The notes beneath the pieces were generated by a model, which was given only the letters and a program-made list of their open reading frames with translations, was not told where the DNA came from and did not search any database. Positions 7,996 to 16,508 of a stretch of 64,000 bases of DNA are shown in pieces. The DNA comes from Actinacidiphila rubida (GTDB taxonomy: Bacteria; Actinomycetota; Actinomycetes; Streptomycetales; Streptomycetaceae). The DNA lies in NCBI RefSeq assembly GCF_900110255.1, contig NZ_FODD01000013.1:124001-188000 (forward strand). The letters run 5' to 3'. Within the stretch, counting starts at the first letter, position 1, and the number at the start of each line of letters is the position of its first letter. Position numbers and translations under genes: made by a program.

Positions 7996-10900
7996 ATGCA
8001 CAGACGAACACGCATGTGGGCCGCCGCGGTGGCCTTCGCCTGCGCCGCGGCGTCCGCCCTGACGGCCGTCGTGCCGGCACAGGCGGCGCCCGCCACGGGC
8101 GGCGGCGCCCCGCAGGCCACGGCTGCCTACCGGCCCGCCGCCTGCGCCACCCCCGTCCCCACCGCGGAGCGCAAGGGCACCGCGCCCTACGCGACGTGCG
8201 ACCTGATGGGCGTCGCCGACAGCCACGGCGCGATCGCCGCGGGCTCGCCGACCCCGCCGGAAGGAGCCGTCACCCCGGACGCCCTCCGCGCCGCGTACGG
8301 CCTGCCGTCCGGCGGCGCCGGCGCGACCGTCGCCATCGTGGACGCCGGCGGCTACGCGACCGCCGAGTCCGACCTGGCCGTGTTCCGCAGCACCTACGGC
8401 CTGCCCGCGTGCACGTCCGCGAGCGGCTGCTTCACCAAGCTCGACCAGCAGGGCGGCCACGACCTCCCGCCGGAGAACCCCGACTGGACCATCGAGACCG
8501 CGCTCGACCTCGACGCCGTCTCGTCCGTGTGCCCCGACTGCCACATCCTGCTCGTCGAGGCCGACTCGCCGTCCATCGACGACCTCGGCCAGGCCACGGA
8601 CAGCGCGGCCGCCCTGCACCCGGTGGCGATCTCCAACTCCTACGGCATCCCGGGCGAGATCAGCACCCCGGCGGCGTACGACCACTACTACGACCACCCG
8701 GGCATCGCCGTCACCGCGGCCACCGGCGACTACGGCAACGTCGTCAACTGGCCCGCGTCGGACGGGAACGTCGTCGCCGTCGGCGGCACCACGCTCACCC
8801 ACGACGGGTCCACCGCCCGCGGCTGGACGGAGTCGGCCTGGTCGTCCGGGGGTTCGGGCTGCTCGCGGGTCGAGCCGATGCCGGACCGCCAGCAGGGACT
8901 CGACACCGGCTGCGCCAACCGCGCCATCGCGGACATCTCCGCGGACGCCGACCCGGCCAGCGGCCTGGCCCTCTACAATTCCGCGCACGTGGGCGGCTGG
9001 GCCCAGTACGGCGGGACGTCGCTGGCGTCGCCGCTCGTCGCCGCGATGTACGCCCTGGCCGGCACCCCGACCCCCGGCACCTACCCGGTGACGTACCCGT
9101 ACGCGGACACGCACGCCGCCGACCTGAACGACGTCACGACCGGCTCCGACGGCCGCTGCGGCAACCAGCTGTGCGTCGCCCGCGCCGGCTGGGACGGCCC
9201 GACGGGTCTCGGCACGCCCTCCGGCGTCGGCGCGCTGCGCCCCGGCCCGCACGGCCTCGTGACCGGGACCGTCCGCGGCACCGGCCCGGCGTCCGCGTCC
9301 GGCCCGGTCCCCGGCGCCTCCGTGACCGCCACCGCCGCCGACGGCCGCCGCTACACGGCCACGACCGACGCGTCCGGCACCTTCACGCTCGCCCCGCCGC
9401 CCGGCCAGTACACGGTCACGGCCGCCGAGTTCGGCTACGCCACGGCCACCGCGACGGTGAAGGTCGGCGACGGCCTCACGTCGAAGCAGTCCTTCACGCT
9501 GCGCGCCCTGCCGGCCCACGTCGTCTCCGGCACCGTCAGCGACGCCTCGGGCCACGGCTGGCCGCTCGCCGCGGCGATCACCGTCGACGGCTACCCCGGC
9601 GCCGCGGTGCCCACCGACCCGGTGACCGGCCGCTACTCCGTACGGCTGCCGGACAACGGGACCTACGCGCTGCACGTCGCGTCGACGCTGCCCGGCTACA
9701 CCGCGGCGGACGGCACGGTCGCCGTCGGCACCCGCGACGTGCGCCACGACGTGACGCTGGCGACGGACGTCACCACCTGCTCCGCGCCCGGCTACCGCTT
9801 CGGGTACGCGGGCACCACCACCGGTTTCGAGGGCTGGTCCGGCGCCACACCGCAGGACGGCTGGACGGTCACCGACGACAACGGGTCCGGGGTCACCTGG
9901 CGGTTCGACGACCCGGCCGGCCGCGGCAACGACACCGGTTCGACGGGCCAGTTCGCGGAGGTCGACTCCGTCGACGCGGGCATCGACACGCACGAGACCA
10001 CCAGCCTGGTCTCGCCGGCCCTGGACCTGAGCGGCGACACCGCGCCCATCGTGTCGTTCGCCAACTCCTTCACCTCGCCGCTCTACAACGCCAACGCCAA
10101 CGTCGAGGTCAGCGTCGACGGCGGCCAGTCCTGGACCTCCGTCTGGCACATGGCCCGCATGACCTCCTCCGGTCCGGAGGTCGTCGCGATCCCGCAGGCC
10201 GCGGGCAAGAGCGACGTGCGGGTCCGGTTCCACTACGACGCTGTCCACTCGTGGTACTGGAAGGTCGACGACGTCTTCATCGGCAACCGCTCCTGCGACA
10301 CCGTGGCCGGCGGGCTCGTGGCCGGCACCGTCCGTGACGCCAACACCGGCGCGGCGCTGACGGGCGCGACCGTGAGCGTCGCCGGAGTCCCGGGCGCCAC
10401 GACGGCCGCCGGCGCCTACGAGGTGTTCGCACCCGCCTCGGCCGCCGACGCCTCCGGGCGGACCGCACTCGGTGTCGCCGACGGGGCCTACACCGGCTCG
10501 ACCGTGCGGACCGCGGTCCCCCGCGACCAGGTCACCAGGAGGGACTGGCGCCTCGGCGCCGGCCGGATCGCCGTAGCGGACGGCTCGTTGCGCGTCACGC
10601 AGCCGCTCGGCCGCGCGACCACCCGCACCGTGACGCTCCGCAACACGGGCACGGCACCGGTGCACGTCGTCCTCAACCCCCAGGACGGCTCCTACTCGCC
10701 GGACTCGCACTCCGGCACCGCCGCGGGCGCCCGGGGCAACGGAACGGTCCGGCACGCCGCCGGGCACTTCAGCCACGGGTCGCTGCTCGGCCCGTGGGCG
10801 CACGCCGCCGGCTCCGCTACGGGCGCGGCCGCTTCGGCGGGCACGGGCAGCACGGCCACGGCGGCCGGCGCCACGGCCTGGACGACCGCCGACGCCCTGC

Positions 10901-11937
10901 CGACGCCCGCGATGGACAGCGGCGCGGTGACGCTCGACGGCAAGGTGTACGCGTTCGGCGGGACCGACGGCGGCAGCCTGCTCTTCAAGTCCTCCGTCCA
11001 CGAACCGGCCACGGGCGGATGGCGCCGCCTGGCGAACCTTCCGCAGGGGCTGGAGAAGCCGGGCGTGGAGGCGGTCGACGGCTCGGTCTACGTCGTCGGC
11101 GGCTGGGACGCGACCGGTCAGGCCTCGGCCGCGGCCTACCGGTACGACCCGCGGCAGGACAGCTGGGCGTCGGTAGCGCCGCTCCCCGCGGGTGTCGTCG
11201 CCGGCGGCACCGCCGTCCTCGGCGGCCGGCTGTACGTCGTCGCGGGCTGCGGCGGCAACTGCTCCCCGGCCTCGCAGGCGACCTACGTCTACGACCCGGC
11301 GGGCGACTCCTGGAGCCGGGTGGCGGACTACCCGGTCACCGACGCGTGGCAGTCCTGCGCCGGTATCGGCGGCCGGGTCGTCTGCACTGGTGGCACGGAC
11401 CCGGTCACGGGCAAGGAGAGCGCGGCGACGTACGCGTTCGACCCGGTCACGGGTGCGTGGACGGCGCGGGCCCCGCTGCCGCGGTCGACCTGGGCGATGG
11501 CCGCGGCGTCCTCCGGCGGGCGGCTCCAGCTGGCCGGCGGGGTCTCCGGCGGGCAGCTGACCAACCAGGCCGAGGAGTACGACCCCGCCACCGACTCCTG
11601 GTCGGCCCTGCCCGCGGCCGACGTGCTGGCCTACCGCGCGAGCGGCGCCTGCGGGCTGTACGTCGTCGGCGGCGCGGACGCCGGCAACCATCCGGTCAGC
11701 GGCGTCGAGGAACTGCCCGGGTACGGCGACTGCGCCGCTTCGGGCGCCGCCACGTGGCTGTCGGCGCCGCACACCGTCACCGTCGCCCCGGGCGCCTCCG
11801 TGACGGTGCGGGTCACGCTCGACGCCGCCCGGGTCGACCGGGCCGGGACGTACACGAGCGGGCTGACCGTCGGGACCGACTCGCCGTACGCCGTGCCGGC
11901 ACTCGCCGCCACGATGGAGGTGACGGCCCGGCACTGA
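7996..11937 (+). CDS. Secreted S53 (sedolisin) peptidase-like protein with CarboxypepD_reg and kelch domains (cassette 1)
   Basis: 1313 aa. A Sec signal peptide (about 1-30, AQA cleavage) leads to a sedolisin-type serine-carboxyl peptidase domain. The catalytic Glu167 and Asp171 (ETALDLD), oxyanion Asp245 (TGDYG) and nucleophile Ser342 (GGTSLASP) are all present, so it should be active. The region before the catalytic domain is only about 100 residues, shorter than the usual activation propeptide. Two carboxypeptidase-regulatory-like beta domains follow, then a MAM/immune-inhibitor-like beta-sandwich, a third regulatory-like repeat, about six kelch motifs (propeller, about 970-1240) and a final Ig-like segment. 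There is no sortase or membrane anchor. ATG 7996 follows GAGGAG; longer frames upstream overlap the small-peptide gene. Paralogue: 32825-36808. Confidence 0.9.
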   Translation: MHRRTRMWAAAVAFACAAASALTAVVPAQAAPATGGGAPQATAAYRPAACATPVPTAERKGTAPYATCDLMGVADSHGAIAAGSPTPPEGAVTPDALRAAYGLPSGGAGATVAIVDAGGYATAESDLAVFRSTYGLPACTSASGCFTKLDQQGGHDLPPENPDWTIETALDLDAVSSVCPDCHILLVEADSPSIDDLGQATDSAAALHPVAISNSYGIPGEISTPAAYDHYYDHPGIAVTAATGDYGNVVNWPASDGNVVAVGGTTLTHDGSTARGWTESAWSSGGSGCSRVEPMPDRQQGLDTGCANRAIADISADADPASGLALYNSAHVGGWAQYGGTSLASPLVAAMYALAGTPTPGTYPVTYPYADTHAADLNDVTTGSDGRCGNQLCVARAGWDGPTGLGTPSGVGALRPGPHGLVTGTVRGTGPASASGPVPGASVTATAADGRRYTATTDASGTFTLAPPPGQYTVTAAEFGYATATATVKVGDGLTSKQSFTLRALPAHVVSGTVSDASGHGWPLAAAITVDGYPGAAVPTDPVTGRYSVRLPDNGTYALHVASTLPGYTAADGTVAVGTRDVRHDVTLATDVTTCSAPGYRFGYAGTTTGFEGWSGATPQDGWTVTDDNGSGVTWRFDDPAGRGNDTGSTGQFAEVDSVDAGIDTHETTSLVSPALDLSGDTAPIVSFANSFTSPLYNANANVEVSVDGGQSWTSVWHMARMTSSGPEVVAIPQAAGKSDVRVRFHYDAVHSWYWKVDDVFIGNRSCDTVAGGLVAGTVRDANTGAALTGATVSVAGVPGATTAAGAYEVFAPASAADASGRTALGVADGAYTGSTVRTAVPRDQVTRRDWRLGAGRIAVADGSLRVTQPLGRATTRTVTLRNTGTAPVHVVLNPQDGSYSPDSHSGTAAGARGNGTVRHAAGHFSHGSLLGPWAHAAGSATGAAASAGTGSTATAAGATAWTTADALPTPAMDSGAVTLDGKVYAFGGTDGGSLLFKSSVHEPATGGWRRLANLPQGLEKPGVEAVDGSVYVVGGWDATGQASAAAYRYDPRQDSWASVAPLPAGVVAGGTAVLGGRLYVVAGCGGNCSPASQATYVYDPAGDSWSRVADYPVTDAWQSCAGIGGRVVCTGGTDPVTGKESAATYAFDPVTGAWTARAPLPRSTWAMAAASSGGRLQLAGGVSGGQLTNQAEEYDPATDSWSALPAADVLAYRASGACGLYVVGGADAGNHPVSGVEELPGYGDCAASGAATWLSAPHTVTVAPGASVTVRVTLDAARVDRAGTYTSGLTVGTDSPYAVPALAATMEVTARH

Positions 11938-12022
11938 CGCCGCCGGCACGCGGACGACCACGAAGACCGGCGGGCCCCGGCCCGGCGCGCCGGGCGACCG
12001 GCCGATCGCCCGCCGGACACGA

Positions 12023-12059
12023 CGAACGTCCACCGGAAACCCTCTCCGGTGGACGTTCG
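12023..12059. terminator. Strong bidirectional hairpin terminator
   Basis: Perfect 15-bp inverted repeat (CGAACGTCCACCGGA at 12023-12037, complement at 12045-12059) with a 7-nt loop, followed by GGCTTTCG. It lies between two convergent genes, the S53/kelch protein and the membrane protein at 12125, and can serve both. Confidence 0.85.
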
Positions 12060-12124
12060 GCTTTCGCGGCCTCGTCGACCGCTGAGGCGGCCCGCCCCGC
12101 CCGGGCTCACGGCGGGGGTCGCCG

Positions 12125-13126
12125 TCACACCCGCACGGGACGTGCCGGACTCTCGACGGCGGTGACCTTCACGGGCGGGGTGCGGCGGCCCGCCGCGTGC
12201 CCCGCGGTGGTCAGCACCAGCCCCAGCACGGCCCATCCGGCCAGCACCAGCACCGGCTCACGCAGGCCGTGGCCGTGGAAGAACGCGGCGCTCCGCAGCG
12301 CCTCCGCGCCCGCGCCGGGCGGCAGCAGCCGGCCGATCGTGCGCACCGGGCCGGGCAGGAACTCGGGCGCGGACGTCACTCCGGACCACGCGTTGCCGAG
12401 CATCATGAAGAGCACCGAGCCGACGCCGATGCCCCTGGCACCCAGCAGCGCGCCCAGACCGGACACCGCGGAGCCGACGGCGAGCACGATCAGGCCCGCG
12501 ACGCCGGCGTCCGCCGCGAACCGGCCGTCGAGCAGGCCCAGCCAGGTGTTGCCGATGCCGGCCACGACGGCACCGACGGCCGCGGCGCCCAGGACCAGCG
12601 TGAGCAGCCGCAGCCGCACCGACCGCACGGCGAGGGTGAACGCGCCGAGCGCCAGTCCCGCGACGATGGTGGGCAGCACGGACGAGGCGAAGGCACCGCC
12701 GCGGGGGTCGGCGGACGGCAGCGCGACCACGTCGGTCACCGGCGCGGGACCACCGGGGAGTTGCGCGGCGACCTGCTGCAGCATCGTGGCCACCGCGGGC
12801 GAGGCCGCGGACGCGGTGAGGACGTGGAGGCCGTCGGGCCGCGCCACGATCGCGCCGTAGACGACGCGGTGTTCGATGCCCCGGCGGGCGGCGTCCGCGT
12901 CCGCGTAGCGGTGGAAGGCGAACGCGCCGGTTCCCTCGTGCCCGGCCAGGCCCGCCTCGATCCGTGTCACGGAAGCGCCGGGTCCGGCGACGCCCAGCGG
13001 CAGGTCGCGGGGACCCGACCGGGCCGCCGGCCAGGTGAAGGCCCACAGCAGGAACGCGGCCAGTGCCGACAGGACGACGATCAGGAGCACGCTTCTCGCC
13101 CGCGGCGGCAGGGAGCGGGTGGCCAT
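12125..13126 (-). CDS. ABC-2/YhgE-like membrane protein
   Basis: 333-aa integral membrane protein. One N-terminal helix (about 12-30) is followed by a roughly 130-residue extracytoplasmic domain and then five to six helices in the C-terminal half. This is the layout of ABC-2-type/DUF3533 permease-like proteins related to YhgE/Pip. The family includes transport or phage-receptor-like proteins; no specific substrate can be read from the sequence. Its upstream region carries two copies of a palindromic motif typical of TetR operators, and a TetR gene lies 2.4 kb further upstream on the same strand. No ATPase partner is adjacent. Confidence 0.75.
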   Translation of the reverse strand: MATRSLPPRARSVLLIVVLSALAAFLLWAFTWPAARSGPRDLPLGVAGPGASVTRIEAGLAGHEGTGAFAFHRYADADAARRGIEHRVVYGAIVARPDGLHVLTASAASPAVATMLQQVAAQLPGGPAPVTDVVALPSADPRGGAFASSVLPTIVAGLALGAFTLAVRSVRLRLLTLVLGAAAVGAVVAGIGNTWLGLLDGRFAADAGVAGLIVLAVGSAVSGLGALLGARGIGVGSVLFMMLGNAWSGVTSAPEFLPGPVRTIGRLLPPGAGAEALRSAAFFHGHGLREPVLVLAGWAVLGLVLTTAGHAAGRRTPPVKVTAVESPARPVRV

Positions 13127-13146
13127 CGTGGAACCCCCTAGAGAAT

Positions 13147-13216
13147 GAACATTCGTTTTAGCTACGCACAGCGTGCGCTCCCGCCGCGCCCGTTGTCAAG
13201 AAGGAACGTTCGCTTT
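13147..13216. promoter_or_regulatory. Repeated palindromic operator, TetR-like, upstream of membrane protein
   Basis: GAACATTCGTTTT at 13147-13159 and GAACGTTCGCTTT at 13204-13216 are near-identical direct copies 57 bp apart, each built on a GAAC(A/G)TTC core. The first is 20 bp before the membrane-protein start on the minus strand. A TTGACA on the minus strand lies between the copies. Size and symmetry fit a TetR-family binding site. The regulator at 15517-16131 is a candidate, but assigning it is an inference. Confidence 0.6.
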
Positions 13217-13329
13217 GAGCGCCGCGCGGACCCAGCCCCCCGATGTCCTGCCAGGTCAGAGGGTCCGTCGCCGACGCGGCGTCCACAACGGGAGCGGTCC
13301 GCGCCGGCCACGGTCGGCCGGGGCCGCGG

Positions 13330-15411
13330 TCAGCTGCGGATCTCGGTCCAGATGGTCTTGCCGGTGGCGGTGAAGCGGACACCCCAGCGCGTGCTCACCG
13401 AGGCGACGATGAACAGGCCGCGGCCGCCCTCGTCCTCCGTGCGGGCCCGCTTGAGGTGGGGCGAGGTGCTGGAGGCGTCCGACACCTCGCAGACCAGCGT
13501 GCGGCCGTCCCGGATGAGGCGCAGCCCCAGGACCTCGCCGCCTCCGTAGCGCACGGCGTTGGTGACGAGCTCGCTGACCACCAGCTCGGTGGTGATCGCG
13601 GTCTCCATGGGGGCCTGCCAGCGCTCCAGCGTGGCGTTGGCCTTCTCGCGGGCCTCGGCCACCGCGGCCTCGCGCGCCGGGAACTCCCACGCCTGGGTGT
13701 CGTCCGGCGAGGTGGCGCGCACGCGTGCCAGCATCACCGTCGCGTCGTCGCGCAGGTTCGTCTCCCCGTCCTCGCCGGACGGCGCCAGGACCTCGACCAC
13801 GCGGTCCGCGGCCTCTTCCAGGTCGTCGTGCTCCCCCAGCCCCGACAGCTCCTCGCGGAGCCTTTCCATCCCGGCGTAGAGGTCCGCGGCCGACGGCTCC
13901 ACGAGGCCGTCGGTGTAGAAGGCGAGGGTGCTCCGCGGTTCCAGCACGATCTGCGTGACCTCGAACGGCAGGCCGCCCACCCCCAGCAGCGGGCCGACGC
14001 TCATGGGCACCAGTTCCGCGCGCCCGTCGGGCCGCACCAGCACGGGCGGCGGGTGCCCGGCGCTGGCCATCGCGCACGACCGGGCCACCGGGTCGTAGAC
14101 CGCGAACAGGCAGGTGGAGCCCAGCGCGGCGTTGTCGTTCTCGAGCGCGAGACGCATGACGAGGTCGTCGAGGTGGGTGAGGAGTTCGTCGGGGGCGAGG
14201 TCCAGGTCGGCGAGTGTCTGGACGGCCGTCCGCATCCGGCCCATCATCGCGGCGGCGCGCACGCCGTGCCCGACGACGTCGCCGACCACCAGTCCGGTCC
14301 TGGTCGAGGACAGCGGGACCACGTCGTACCAGTCGCCCCCGACGCCGCCGCTCGCGGACGCCGCCAGGTAGCGGGCGGCCGTGCGCACCGAGGTGCCCTG
14401 GGAGAGGGACGGCAGCAGGCTCTGCTGGAGCCGCAGCGCCTCGGTGCTCTCACGGGTGAAGCGCCGGGCGTTGTCGATGCTGAGCGCACCGCGCGAGGCG
14501 ATCTCGCGCAGCACGCGCGCGTCGTTGTCGTCGAAGGGCGGCGCGCCCTCGCCCCGCCAGATCTCGAGGCTGCCGAGGATCGCTCCGCGAGCGGTCAGGG
14601 TGACGGCGAGCAGGCTGCGGCCGCCGGACGGCGCCAGGCGCGACAGCAGGTCCACGTCGCCGCTCACCACGTCCAGCATCGCCGGCCGGTCGGGGACGAC
14701 GAGCACCTCGCCGGCCCGGTACCTCTCGCGGTCGGGCATGGCGGGGATCGGCGGCACCTTCTCGCCGGGCTGCACGTAGGGCGGGCCGGCGGCCATGCCC
14801 GCCGACGCGACGGCCGCGCGCCGCAGCCGCACCTTCTCGGCGTCCCGGGTCGGCGGCTCGCCGCCGCTGAACAGCTCGTCGGCGAGGCTGACGCTCGCGT
14901 AGTCCGCCGCCGCCGGGACGAAGACGTCCGCGATCTGGCGTGCGGTGGTGAGCACGTCCAGCGACTCACCGATCGACTCGGCGGCGCGGAAGAGCAGGTC
15001 GAGACGTTCACGGGCGTACGAGTTGGCCGTCACGTCCACCAGGCACAGGAAGAGCGATCCGTCGCCGTCGCCCTCCAGCCGGAGTGCGAACAGCGAGACC
15101 ACGGTGGTGGTGTCGCGTATCCGCTGGGTCCGGAAGAGCATCGGGCGGCCGTTCTCGAGGACGTGCCGCAGGTTCTCGGCGATGTCCTCGGAGTCCTCCG
15201 ACGCCACCAGGTCGGGAAAGCGGACCCCGGGGTCGGCGACGAGATCCTGGAACTGCTCCGCGTCCAGCATGGCGCGGCGTACGCGCAGCTCCGCGTCGAG
15301 TACGAGGACACCGATCTCGCTCTGGCGGCTGAGCGCCTGCTCCAAGGCCCAGCCGACCCCGCCCTCGGCTGTCGAGCGAGGGGCGACTGCGACCGGATCA
15401 CGTGGTCGCAT
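13330..15411 (-). CDS. PAS/GAF-SpoIIE (PP2C) phosphatase with C-terminal anti-sigma-type ATPase
   Basis: Multidomain partner-switching protein, about 693 aa. An N-terminal PAS-like domain (about 20-130) is followed by a GAF domain, a SpoIIE/PP2C Ser/Thr phosphatase domain (GDWYDV and GDVVGHG metal-binding motifs) and a C-terminal HATPase_c domain of the RsbW type (ELVTNAVRYG). These proteins dephosphorylate STAS anti-anti-sigma factors, and the ATPase part resembles their anti-sigma kinase partners. I prefer ATG 15411, where the conserved region begins; an upstream in-frame GTG at 15474 would add 21 residues. A TACGAT -10-like hexamer lies just upstream of 15411, so the transcript may be nearly leaderless. 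No sigma factor is adjacent. Confidence 0.88.
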   Translation of the reverse strand: MRPRDPVAVAPRSTAEGGVGWALEQALSRQSEIGVLVLDAELRVRRAMLDAEQFQDLVADPGVRFPDLVASEDSEDIAENLRHVLENGRPMLFRTQRIRDTTTVVSLFALRLEGDGDGSLFLCLVDVTANSYARERLDLLFRAAESIGESLDVLTTARQIADVFVPAAADYASVSLADELFSGGEPPTRDAEKVRLRRAAVASAGMAAGPPYVQPGEKVPPIPAMPDRERYRAGEVLVVPDRPAMLDVVSGDVDLLSRLAPSGGRSLLAVTLTARGAILGSLEIWRGEGAPPFDDNDARVLREIASRGALSIDNARRFTRESTEALRLQQSLLPSLSQGTSVRTAARYLAASASGGVGGDWYDVVPLSSTRTGLVVGDVVGHGVRAAAMMGRMRTAVQTLADLDLAPDELLTHLDDLVMRLALENDNAALGSTCLFAVYDPVARSCAMASAGHPPPVLVRPDGRAELVPMSVGPLLGVGGLPFEVTQIVLEPRSTLAFYTDGLVEPSAADLYAGMERLREELSGLGEHDDLEEAADRVVEVLAPSGEDGETNLRDDATVMLARVRATSPDDTQAWEFPAREAAVAEAREKANATLERWQAPMETAITTELVVSELVTNAVRYGGGEVLGLRLIRDGRTLVCEVSDASSTSPHLKRARTEDEGGRGLFIVASVSTRWGVRFTATGKTIWTEIRS

Positions 15412-15516
15412 ATCTCGATCGTAGGACGGGCCGGGCCGCGTCACCCGTTGGGAGCGGCGGTGACCGGGGCTCACGGACGGTGACGGCGGCCGCGCGCTGC
15501 CGTACCGCGCCCCGAC

Positions 15517-16131
15517 TCAGGTCAGCGCGGCCACGGCGGTGGCCGCGAGCGCGGCCTCGGCCTGGTCCCACGACCAGCCGCGGTCGACGACGAGGGAGCG
15601 CCAGCCCTCGGGGCCGAACCAGAACCACAGCAGGTCCCCGGTCTGCTCGGCGGTGAACGGGCCGGCGCCGCCCGACACCTGGTGGAGGTGGCGTGCGACC
15701 CTCTCCAGCGCCTCGGCGTACGCGGCGGTCGCGCGCCGCCACAGCGCCTCGCCGTTCTCGTGGACGGGCAGTGCCTTGCGAATGGCCTCGTGGACGCCGA
15801 ACTGCCGCTCGTTGCCCAGGCGGGTGCCGCGGGCGAGCCCGCGCAGGATCACCGCCGGATCCTCCAGGCCCAGCAGCGTGCGGACGGCCTCCGTGTGACC
15901 GGACTCCGCCACGGCCCGGTCGACGATCCGGTCCAGGATGTCGGACTTGCTGCCCACGCTGGCGAACACCGTCTTCACCGCCACCCCGGCCTCGGCGGCG
16001 ACGTCGGCGACGGTCACCCGCCCGTAGCCACGCGCGGCGAACAGCGCGATGGCCGCTTCCAGGATCAGCTCGCGGGTACGGGCGGCGGACTCCCTCCGCA
16101 GGGGCGAGTCGTAGGTGCGCTTGGAGGTCAC
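15517..16131 (-). CDS. TetR-family transcriptional regulator
   Basis: 204 aa. The N-terminal TetR helix-turn-helix spans about residues 14-60 (RELILEAAIALFAARGYGRV, then AGVAVKTVFASVGSKSDIL), followed by an all-helical ligand-binding domain. It starts at GTG 16131 after a short GAGG (ATGAGGGC). The gene is first in a minus-strand series with the phosphatase and membrane protein downstream. The duplicated GAAC-TTC palindromes before the membrane protein are a likely target site. The ligand is unknown. Confidence 0.9.
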   Translation of the reverse strand: MTSKRTYDSPLRRESAARTRELILEAAIALFAARGYGRVTVADVAAEAGVAVKTVFASVGSKSDILDRIVDRAVAESGHTEAVRTLLGLEDPAVILRGLARGTRLGNERQFGVHEAIRKALPVHENGEALWRRATAAYAEALERVARHLHQVSGGAGPFTAEQTGDLLWFWFGPEGWRSLVVDRGWSWDQAEAALAATAVAALT

Positions 16132-16215
16132 GCCCTCATCGTATCCAGGGATCGCAGTGGCAGGTATTCATTAGGCAGTGAGTGATCTGAACTGATGGCG
16201 GCCCGGCGGGACGGT

Positions 16216-16275
16216 GCCGGGTGGATCGGAGCCGTGTTGATCGACGCCGGGTGGATCGGAGCCGGGTTGATCGGA
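16216..16275. repeat. Four tandem copies of a 15-bp unit
   Basis: Units at 16216, 16231, 16246 and 16261 match GCCGGGTGGATCGGA with one to three changes each. They lie in the divergent gap between the TetR and lectin genes, upstream of the promoter. Related GGTGGATCG sequence recurs at about 16321-16330. The repeat could be an iterated protein-binding site or a slippage product. Confidence 0.9.
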
Positions 16276-16369
16276 TGACTCCACCGCCCTCCAGACCTGA
16301 CGAGCGAACACCCGTAACAGGGGTGGATCGGGGCGACCCACACCTCGGATGTCTGGCGTGCCGAAACCC

Positions 16370-16398
16370 TTGACCGTCCCCACGGCAACGTTTACGGT
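16370..16398 (+). promoter_or_regulatory. Candidate vegetative promoter for the beta-helix/lectin gene
   Basis: TTGACC (16370-16375), a 17-bp spacer and TACGGT (16393-16398) form a good HrdB-type promoter 110 bp before ATG 16509. Confidence 0.65.
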
Positions 16399-16508
16399 CC
16401 TGGTGCTCTCAGGTCCGCGCCTGCCCATGTCACCCCCTCCGGCGCGGAGTTCGACCGCGTCACCGGCTGAGCGTGCGGCACTCCCCCACCCCCCACGAAG
16501 GAGTCACC

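Larger units (their letters stand above)
16132..16508. other. Intergenic region with tandem repeat and a promoter
   Basis: A 377-bp divergent gap between the TetR gene and the lectin gene. It holds the four-copy 15-bp tandem repeat at 16216-16275 and the candidate promoter at 16370-16398. Short frames on both strands read through the repeat but lack ribosome-binding sites. I see no gene here. Confidence 0.6.

Noticed and set aside
7249-12033. 1594-codon open frame on the minus strand across cassette 1
   Set aside because: Antisense shadow of the LAL, peptide and S53/kelch genes. Its translation is Arg/Gly/Val/Asp low-complexity with no domain, and the sense frames have clear motifs.
13243-15483. 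746-codon plus-strand frame opposite the SpoIIE phosphatase
   Set aside because: His/Arg/Gly low-complexity shadow of a gene with intact PP2C and ATPase motifs.
16128-16388. 86-codon minus-strand frame with repeated INPAPIHPA-like sequence
   Set aside because: It is simply the translation of the 15-bp tandem repeat; no start signals.
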